Positions 58,113-64,000 of a DNA stretch of 64,000 nt are shown piece by piece (the first letter of the stretch is position 1; each line of letters opens with the position of its first letter). Under the pieces are notes generated by a model. The model was given only the letters and a program-made list of their open reading frames with translations, made no database searches and was not told the origin of the DNA. Source of the stretch: GWB2-37-7 sp942492835. Lineage in GTDB: Bacteria; Bacillota; Clostridia; Lutisporales; Lutisporaceae. The position numbers and the translations under genes are program-made. The DNA lies in the NCBI GenBank assembly GCA_942492835.1, contig OW818645.1, positions 124,001-188,000 of the forward strand, in the 5' to 3' direction.

Positions 58113-59444
58113 CTATATTTCATATTTATGTATACCATCTTTATCAACTTTTCCAAATATTAATGGTCTCATATCTGGTTTTATATCTGATAGTTGATAT
58201 GCTTTTAATAGTTTCTGTTTGCATTCTTCAAGCTTTCCTAAGTCATTAATATGCACCTTAGCTATTACTTCACCTTTTTTGACATAGTCTCCAACCTTCT
58301 TAGCCAGTATGATACCTACCGCGTAGTCAATTGGTGTTTCCTTAGTCTCTCTACCTGCACCTATAGCCAGTGCTGCCTTTCCTATGCTTTCTGCATCTAT
58401 TCCATGCACATATCCCTCTGCTTCCGCGTAAATATCTAATACATTTTTTGCTTTTGGTAGAAGCTCTGGATTGTCTATTTGCGAAACATTTCCATGCTGT
58501 GCCCTTACCATATCCTTTAGCTTAAGAAGTGCTGTACCGTCTTCTATAGTGCCTTTAAGAATATGCTTTGCCTCTTCCATATCTGAGGTTCTTTCACCTA
58601 GAACAAGCATAGCAGCACCAAGCTCTAGACATAGTTGTATGAAGTCCTTTGGTCCATTGCCATTAAGTGTCTCAATAGCTTCCTTCACCTCAAGGGCATT
58701 TCCTACTGCATAGCCTAAAGGTTCATTCATCTCAGTTATCATAGCAATAACATTCTTGTTTAGGTTTGTTCCAATGTCCACCATTTCCTTTGCCAGCAAG
58801 AAGCTGTCATCAAGAGTTTTCATAAATGCACCACTGCCTGTTTTTACATCCAATACAATAGCATCTGAGCCTGAAGCAAGCTTTTTGCTCATTATGCTGC
58901 TTGCAATTAAAGATATATTGTCAACAGTCGCAGTTACATCTCTAAGCGCATAAAGTTTCTTATCAGCTGGTGCCAAATCACCTGTTTGACCACATACTGC
59001 GATTTTTATGCTGTTTACACTATTAATAAACTCTCCTAGCTTAAGATCAACCTTGAAGCCCTCTATTGATTCTAATTTATCTAGTGTACCTCCAGTATGT
59101 CCAAGACCTCTTCCTGACATCTTAGCTACAGGTACACCTGCAGCAGCTACCATCGGTGCTAAGACTAATGTAGTTTTGTCACCTACTCCACCTGTACTAT
59201 GTTTATCAACTTTAATACCTTCGATTGTACTTAAATCAATAACAGCACCCGAGTTTACCATAGCTAGGGTCAGGTCAGCGGTTTCTCTCTTGTTCATCCC
59301 TACAAAGTATATTGCCATTAAAAGGGCAGAGATTTGATAATCAGGTATGTTTCCCTTTGTATATCCATCAATAAAGAATTGAATTTCTGGTTTTGCCAGC
59401 TCTTCTCCATTCCTTTTTTTAATTATGATGTCAACCATTCTCAT
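58113..59444 (-). CDS. pdp: Pyrimidine-nucleoside phosphorylase
   Basis: A 443-residue enzyme that splits uridine or thymidine with phosphate into base and (deoxy)ribose-1-phosphate. The family signature SGRGLGHTGGTLDKLE is present near residues 112-127, and the phosphate-site loop KHSTGGVGDKTT near 81-92. All three domains and the C-terminal RPLIFGKVDKDGIHKYEI are intact. The first ATG overlaps the punA stop by one base and has GAGGTG eight bases before it. Together with the phosphorylases and deoB it feeds pentose phosphate into central metabolism. Its last 60 bp recur at the left border of the NRPS-PKS region. Confidence 0.95.
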   Translation of the reverse strand: MRMVDIIIKKRNGEELAKPEIQFFIDGYTKGNIPDYQISALLMAIYFVGMNKRETADLTLAMVNSGAVIDLSTIEGIKVDKHSTGGVGDKTTLVLAPMVAAAGVPVAKMSGRGLGHTGGTLDKLESIEGFKVDLKLGEFINSVNSIKIAVCGQTGDLAPADKKLYALRDVTATVDNISLIASSIMSKKLASGSDAIVLDVKTGSGAFMKTLDDSFLLAKEMVDIGTNLNKNVIAMITEMNEPLGYAVGNALEVKEAIETLNGNGPKDFIQLCLELGAAMLVLGERTSDMEEAKHILKGTIEDGTALLKLKDMVRAQHGNVSQIDNPELLPKAKNVLDIYAEAEGYVHGIDAESIGKAALAIGAGRETKETPIDYAVGIILAKKVGDYVKKGEVIAKVHINDLGKLEECKQKLLKAYQLSDIKPDMRPLIFGKVDKDGIHKYEI

Positions 59445-60268
59445 TATAGCTGCACCTCTTTAATAAACTGCTTAAGCAATGAAACAAATTTTGGTTTAAC
59501 CCCCTCCGCTACCTTCACAATTTCCTCATGGGTAGGCGAAGTCATGCTGTCAGGAATCGCCATATCTGTTATACAAGAAACTCCAAGTACCTTTAATCCT
59601 GAATGTTTCGCAACAATACATTCTGGTATAGTTGACATGCCTACTGTATCAGCTCCTATTGTAATTAGCATACGAAGTTCTGCTTTACTTGAATAATTAG
59701 GTCCGCTTATAGCACTATAAACTCCGTTTTGAAGCTTTATATTAAGCTTATCTGCTATTTTATTTAAAAGTTCTGTATATTTCTTATCGTATACCTCTGA
59801 CATGTCAGGGAATCTAGGTCCAAATTCATCAAGATTTGCACCAATTAAAGGGTTTGCACCCATCATATTTATATGGTCTGTTATTGCCATTATGTCACCT
59901 GCGCTAAAGGCAGGATTTAGACCTCCACAGGCATTGCTTGCTATCAGAAGCTTAATTCCTAGCTTTTTCATTACCCTTACAGGCAAGGTAACATCCTGCA
60001 TAGAATAACCTTCATAATAGTGAAATCTTCCCTGCATAGCTATAACCTTTTTACCTTCTATGGTACCAGTAATCAGCCTTCCTGCATGTCCTTCAACTGT
60101 AGATATAGGGAATTCAGGTATATCCGAGAATTCTATTACAGTTGGATTTTCTATATACTCTGCTAAGGAGCCAAGACCTGTACCAAGTATTATACCAATC
60201 TCCGGCTCAACAGATATTTTACTTTTTATAAACTCAGAAGCCTTATTTATTTTATCTATATTTCTCAT
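59444..60268 (-). CDS. Purine-nucleoside phosphorylase paralogue with MTAP-like base pocket
   Basis: A 274-residue trimeric-type (PNP/MTAP superfamily) phosphorylase. The phosphate and sugar motifs match PunA (GTGLGSL, MQGRFHYYEGYS, GPRFPDMSE). The base-recognition residues differ: where human PNP has Glu201 and Asn243, this protein has Ser193 (in YSSKAE) and Asp235 (in CITDMA). Methylthioadenosine phosphorylases have a similar SS-AE and T-D arrangement, so 6-aminopurine nucleosides may be preferred. The start is the ATG at 60268, four bases after GGAGG; the ATG four codons earlier overlaps that site. It follows its paralogue by 17 bases. Confidence 0.85.
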   Translation of the reverse strand: MRNIDKINKASEFIKSKISVEPEIGIILGTGLGSLAEYIENPTVIEFSDIPEFPISTVEGHAGRLITGTIEGKKVIAMQGRFHYYEGYSMQDVTLPVRVMKKLGIKLLIASNACGGLNPAFSAGDIMAITDHINMMGANPLIGANLDEFGPRFPDMSEVYDKKYTELLNKIADKLNIKLQNGVYSAISGPNYSSKAELRMLITIGADTVGMSTIPECIVAKHSGLKVLGVSCITDMAIPDSMTSPTHEEIVKVAEGVKPKFVSLLKQFIKEVQL

Positions 60269-60285
60269 TATATCCTCCATATCAA

Positions 60286-61107
60286 CTATAGGTTTTGTAC
60301 TATTGATTTTACTAGACTTATAAATTTATTCTTTACTTTTTCGGCTGTATCGATAACCTCTTGATGGTTAAGTGGCTGACCAAGAATTCCTGCTGCCATA
60401 TTTGTTATGCAAGAAATTCCAAGAACCTTCATGCCACTGTGATTTGCAGCTATTACCTCAGGCACAGTAGACATCCCAACTGCATCCCCTCCAAGAATTC
60501 TCACAGCTTTTATCTCTGAGGGAGTTTCATAGTTGGGACCTGTAAACATCATATACGTGCCTTCTCTTATTTCAATGTTATTATCCGTCGCACAAATCTT
60601 TGCAAGCTCAATCAAATCATAATTATATGCATTGGACATATCTGGAAATCTTACGCCCATTTCATTTATATTTGGTCCTAATAATGGATTATCACCTGAG
60701 AAGTTGATGTGATCCTTTATAAGCATTAAATCGCCAGGCTTGAAGCTTTTATTTACTCCACCTGCTGCATTTGTTACTATTAAATTGTTTATTCCAAGAG
60801 CATGCATTACCCATACTGGAAATACTACATCCTGCATACTATAGCCTTCATAATAGTGAAATCTTCCCTGCATTACTGCTATCTTTTTATTGTTTAAAGT
60901 TCCAAAAATAAAACGACTCTTATGACCTTCAACTGTTGATACAGGAAAATTCGGGATATCGCTGTATTCAATGATAACTTTATCTTGAACCTCTTCTCCA
61001 AGAACACCTAAGCCTGATCCAAGTATCAAGCCTATTTCAGGAGTATAGTTCAAATACCTTTGTATATAATCTCTTGCTTCATATATTTTAGTAATAAGCT
61101 TATCCAT
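60286..61107 (-). CDS. punA: Purine-nucleoside phosphorylase (6-oxopurine type)
   Basis: A 273-residue PNP with canonical residues: SGLG phosphate loop, QGRFHYYEGYS, Glu194 in YETPSE and Asn236 in CITNMA, the pair that binds the 6-oxo purine ring. It should phosphorolyse inosine and guanosine and their deoxy forms. The ATG at 61107 is preferred because AAAGGAG precedes it by 11 bases; the upstream in-frame ATG at 61146 has no ribosome-binding site. It lies between deoB and the divergent paralogue. Confidence 0.92.
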   Translation of the reverse strand: MDKLITKIYEARDYIQRYLNYTPEIGLILGSGLGVLGEEVQDKVIIEYSDIPNFPVSTVEGHKSRFIFGTLNNKKIAVMQGRFHYYEGYSMQDVVFPVWVMHALGINNLIVTNAAGGVNKSFKPGDLMLIKDHINFSGDNPLLGPNINEMGVRFPDMSNAYNYDLIELAKICATDNNIEIREGTYMMFTGPNYETPSEIKAVRILGGDAVGMSTVPEVIAANHSGMKVLGISCITNMAAGILGQPLNHQEVIDTAEKVKNKFISLVKSIVQNL

Positions 61108-61188
61108 ATCTATATCTACTCCTTTACATAACTTTATGTTTTGCATTTAATATACTATATTAGATCAAAATGTGCAAAACAAATTAAG

Positions 61189-62358
61189 TTAAATTACTAT
61201 GTCCGTTTTAAATGAATTACCTTCAATTTCAATAGGCAGCTGTAGAAGGTCAAGAACAGTAGCCCCAATATCACAGAAGCCCTCTCTTATGCCAAGATTT
61301 AACCCTTGCTTTATTTGTTTTCCATACACTAAAATGGGGATATACTCCCTAGAGTGATCTGTGCTTAAAGTAGTCGGATCACAGCCGTGATCAGCAGTTA
61401 TTATTAGTACATCATTTTCATTCATTGCAGCTATAATCTCAGGTAATCTGTTATCAAATTCCTTAAGTGAATTTCCATAACCTTGCACATCATTTCTATG
61501 TCCAAACATCATATCAAAATCCACTAGATTTGTAAAAATAAGACCCTTTTTATTTTGTTTCATGTACTCTAAGGTCTTATCAACGCCGTCGATGTTAGAT
61601 TTAGTATGTATCGCATTTGTAATACCAACTCCTGCAAATATATCTTCTATTTTACCAACTGCCATAACAGATAAGCCGTGCTCCGATATCGCATCTAGCA
61701 TAGTTTTTGATATAGGCAGTAGTGAGAAATCCTTCCTATTTCCTGTTCTTTTATATGTACCTAAGCTTCCGATAAACGGTCTTGCTATAACTCTTCCTAC
61801 TGCATTTTGACCCACAAGCAGCTTTCTTGCTTTGCTACATATTTCATAAAGCTCATTTAAAGGTATTACCTCTTCATGGGCTGCTATTTGAAATACACTA
61901 TCTGCTGAGGTATATACAATAGGGTAGCCTGTTTTCACATGTTCATCACCTAGTCTTGAAATTATCTCTGTACCAGAAGCAACTTCATTGCCAATAGATT
62001 TTATTCCTATAGCCTTTTCAAAATCTAAAATAAGTTCTTTTGGAAAAGCATTTGGAAAAGTGGGGAATGCTTGCTTTAGCGTTATTCCTGCAATTTCCCA
62101 GTGCCCAGTGGTTGTGTCCTTGCCTTGTGAGATTTCTGAAGCTTTGCCATAAGCTCCTTTTGGCTTATCTACTTTACCGATTTCTAAACCATCTATGTTA
62201 CCCAAGCCTAAAGCCTTCAGATTATCTAAGCTAAGCTCAGGAATTTGCTTATGTATATTGCCTAGTGTATTACTACCTTCATCTTTATACAAATATGCAT
62301 CTTTAAGTTCGCCTATGCCTACGCTATCCATTACTACCAATATTACTCTATCTGCCAT
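61189..62358 (-). CDS. deoB: Phosphopentomutase
   Basis: A 389-residue alkaline-phosphatase-superfamily enzyme that interconverts (deoxy)ribose-1-phosphate and -5-phosphate. The N-terminal VVMDSVGIGE gives a metal-binding aspartate. The phosphorylated threonine lies in the KDTTTGHWE region, and ITADHGCDPTT with DHSRE near the C-terminus completes the two-Mn2+ site. The start is the ATG at 62358 after GGAGGGAATATT. It lies six bases after xerD on the shared transcript and supplies the step after the nucleoside phosphorylases. Confidence 0.95.
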   Translation of the reverse strand: MADRVILVVMDSVGIGELKDAYLYKDEGSNTLGNIHKQIPELSLDNLKALGLGNIDGLEIGKVDKPKGAYGKASEISQGKDTTTGHWEIAGITLKQAFPTFPNAFPKELILDFEKAIGIKSIGNEVASGTEIISRLGDEHVKTGYPIVYTSADSVFQIAAHEEVIPLNELYEICSKARKLLVGQNAVGRVIARPFIGSLGTYKRTGNRKDFSLLPISKTMLDAISEHGLSVMAVGKIEDIFAGVGITNAIHTKSNIDGVDKTLEYMKQNKKGLIFTNLVDFDMMFGHRNDVQGYGNSLKEFDNRLPEIIAAMNENDVLIITADHGCDPTTLSTDHSREYIPILVYGKQIKQGLNLGIREGFCDIGATVLDLLQLPIEIEGNSFKTDIVI

Positions 62359-62403
62359 AATATTCCCTCCATTTCCATTTATATATAGAAAACACAAAAG
62401 GGC

Positions 62404-63285
62404 CTAAGCCCTTGGATGTGTCTTATTATATACTTCCATAATTCTGTTTTTATTAATCTTACTGTATACCTGAGTAGTTGATATATCAGAATGTCCAAGC
62501 ATTTCTTGAATAGCCTGTAAGTCAGCACCATTTTCAATCAAGTGAACCGCAAATGAATGCCTTAACGTGTGAGGAGTAATAACCTTATTGATTTTGGCCT
62601 TTTGGGTGTAATTCTTGATTATCTTCCAAAAGCCTTGTCTTGTCATTTTACTTCCATGGAAGTTCAAGAATAAGGATGTATCCTCTTCACTGGAATTAAA
62701 TAACTTACGGTAATCAGTTAAATACAGTTTCAGGTATTTAATTGCTATATTACCAATAGGTATCGTCCTTGATTTGCCCTCTGTAGCATTGCACCTAACT
62801 AAGCTACCCTTCAGATCAATATCTTTTAGATCCAGAGAGATCAGTTCTGTTACTCTGATGCCAGTCGCGTACAAAAGTTCCAACATAGCTTTGTCCCTAG
62901 CCCCTTTTGCATCTGTTGGCTTTGGTTGTTCCAGCAGAAGCTCAACCTCCTTCTTGGTAAGTACAGAAGGTAGTTTTTTCTCTACCTTTGGTGACTCCAG
63001 ATTGGAGGAAGGGTCAGAATCAATAAATCTTGAATTATACATAAACTGATAAAGACATCTGATAGAAGCTAAATTTCTTGAAATCGTAGAGGTAGCTTTC
63101 CCATTCTTCTGCATATATATAAGATATGTTATTATTAATGTCTTTGTAACCTCTTCGATTTTTAAATTATGTAGTTTTATATAGCTCTCAAATTGCCTAA
63201 TATCCCTTTCATATGAATCCAAAGTATTCACTGATAGCTCTTTTTCATTTTCAAGATAATTGAAGAATAACTCAATATAGTTCAT
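62404..63285 (-). CDS. xerD: Site-specific tyrosine recombinase XerD
   Basis: A 293-residue integrase. The N-terminal SAM-like core-binding domain (about 1-90) is followed by the catalytic domain with Arg144 (ATGIR), Lys171, His239 and Arg242 (HTLRH), His265 (GHSD) and nucleophile Tyr274. This is the housekeeping XerD that resolves chromosome dimers with XerC at dif; its position before deoB matches ripX-drm in Bacillus. It is the only recombinase in the window, but its context argues against it being the integrase of the NRPS-PKS region. Confidence 0.93.
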   Translation of the reverse strand: MNYIELFFNYLENEKELSVNTLDSYERDIRQFESYIKLHNLKIEEVTKTLIITYLIYMQKNGKATSTISRNLASIRCLYQFMYNSRFIDSDPSSNLESPKVEKKLPSVLTKKEVELLLEQPKPTDAKGARDKAMLELLYATGIRVTELISLDLKDIDLKGSLVRCNATEGKSRTIPIGNIAIKYLKLYLTDYRKLFNSSEEDTSLFLNFHGSKMTRQGFWKIIKNYTQKAKINKVITPHTLRHSFAVHLIENGADLQAIQEMLGHSDISTTQVYSKINKNRIMEVYNKTHPRA

Positions 63286-63362
63286 ACAGTCATAACCCCT
63301 TTATATATATATGTGTTTATAATTCAACACATATTTTTAAATTCCTCCAATAAAAGAAAAAT

Positions 63363-63593
63363 TTACAAACTAAATATGATATTTTTCAGAATAAACAGAA
63401 ATTTTTCTCTGAAATCCATGTTTTCACATATATAATTTGATACAAGAACAGCACCTCCATGAGGAGCTTCATAAGGAAAGAACATGTTTATATAGTTATC
63501 AATTAATATCGGCATAACAAAAAGTATAAGAAACAATACAAAAAATATCCTAATAAAAAGAAAATATTGATTATTTGCATTTTTGTATGTCAT
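63363..63593 (-). CDS. Small membrane protein between spoIIM and xerD
   Basis: 76 residues with one strong membrane segment (about 11-33, FLFIRIFFVLFLILFVMPIL) and a mostly polar C-terminal half. A GGGGGG lies five bases before the ATG, so translation is plausible. No family was recognised. Its place between a sporulation gene and xerD suggests co-transcription with spoIIM. Confidence 0.55.
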   Translation of the reverse strand: MTYKNANNQYFLFIRIFFVLFLILFVMPILIDNYINMFFPYEAPHGGAVLVSNYICENMDFREKFLFILKNIIFSL

Positions 63594-63623
63594 GGTATCC
63601 CCCCGGCATTTGTAATATCAGCG

Positions 63624-64000
63624 CTATATAAAATATGGAGCAACCAACTTTACCAAAAATGGTGTAAGGTATGCCTCTATGATACTACCTCCTAACATTA
63701 TAAGAAATAAAAATAGTATCGATAAGACAAAGGACCAAATATAGGTGGAAAGCTCATTACGCTTTCTGTTAAGTTTATTTTTAAGCACTGTAATTGATAG
63801 GCTTATTGAGCAAGCACAGAATACTATTAGTACAGGTATGTATACAATATTCTGTGGTAAAACCGAAGCTAAGGCTAATAAGAATCCACCCTTACCCAAG
63901 GAGTCTGTCAAAAATGCTACTGTAAAGCCTATACAGAAGCCTCTAAATGTAGCAATCATAGGTATTAATAAAATACCTGCATAGGTTAAGCCCGCAATAA
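63624..64000 (-). CDS. spoIIM: Stage II sporulation protein M (C-terminal part)
   Basis: The frame is open to the right edge, so the N-terminus is missing; about 125 residues are visible. The sequence IPMIATFRGFCIGFTVAFL and the following GKGGFLLALASVLPQNI are typical of SpoIIM, a polytopic membrane protein of the SpoIID-M-P complex that thins septal peptidoglycan during engulfment. At least three hydrophobic helices are present. Confidence 0.88.
   Translation of the reverse strand, partial: IAGLTYAGILLIPMIATFRGFCIGFTVAFLTDSLGKGGFLLALASVLPQNIVYIPVLIVFCACSISLSITVLKNKLNRKRNELSTYIWSFVLSILFLFLIMLGGSIIEAYLTPFLVKLVAPYFI

Noticed and set aside
62404..63285. Tyrosine recombinase as the integrase of the NRPS-PKS region
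   Set aside because: Its full XerD architecture and position between spoIIM and deoB match the conserved housekeeping gene; it lies outside the repeated borders.
63300..63362. Terminator between the small membrane protein and xerD
   Set aside because: AT-rich with ATATATAT runs but no stable GC-containing stem.

Overview
The window is AT-rich DNA from an endospore-forming member of the Clostridia. Sporulation genes (spoIIM, ytfJ/gerW, dacF-type carboxypeptidases) sit next to scpA/scpB, xerD and a nucleoside-salvage operon. The genus cannot be fixed from the sequence alone. Nearly everything is read on the minus strand.

Right flank (about 58.05-64.0 kb), in transcription order: spoIIM (cut by the window edge), a small membrane protein, xerD, deoB, two tandem purine-nucleoside phosphorylases and pdp, ending in a strong terminator. 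Left flank (1-10.3 kb), continuing in transcription order: an opposite-strand M28 peptidase, dacF, an M50 protease, scpA, scpB, a DUF2953 protein, ytfJ, a MazG-like protein, a second D-Ala-D-Ala carboxypeptidase, rluB, a GNAT acetyltransferase and the start of a carboxyltransferase (oadA/pycB type). In Bacillus subtilis the corresponding run is ripX(xerD)-drm(deoB)-pupG-dacF, so the two flanks look like one ancestral neighbourhood that has been split.

The split is filled by about 47 kb (10.4-58 kb) holding a giant NRPS-PKS operon: an MFS exporter, three NRPSs of about 3598, 5685 and 4164 residues, and a KS-AT-ACP-thioester reductase PKS of about 1403 residues. Domain order by motif reading (C condensation, A adenylation, T carrier): NRPS1 C-A-T-C-A-T-C-A-T-C; NRPS2 A-T-C-FkbH-VOC-T-C-A-T-C-FkbH-T-C-A-T-C; NRPS3 A-T-C-FkbH-VOC-T-C-A-T-C-A-T; PKS KS-AT-ACP-TR. 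There are 13 carrier domains and 13 bond-forming domains (12 C plus one KS). A 13-unit chain built only from these modules would need 12 bonds, so the first C domain probably attaches an external acyl starter. Readable A-domain pockets suggest Thr, Gly, Thr and Glu at four positions. Three modules have a complete FkbH-like phosphatase/acyltransferase in place of an A domain, so glyceric-acid-type units are probably inserted inside the chain through ester bonds. The chain would be extended once with malonate and released reductively as an aldehyde or alcohol.

Both borders of the insertion carry the same 60-bp pdp 3' end in the same orientation: intact inside pdp on the right and decayed at 10339-10398 on the left. 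This suggests the cluster entered at the pdp 3' end. Two NRPS genes share a near-identical segment of about 4.3 kb. A relic of an IS200/IS605-type tnpB end appears to lie in the leader of the first NRPS gene, and about 0.9 kb between the exporter and pdp holds only broken coding remnants.
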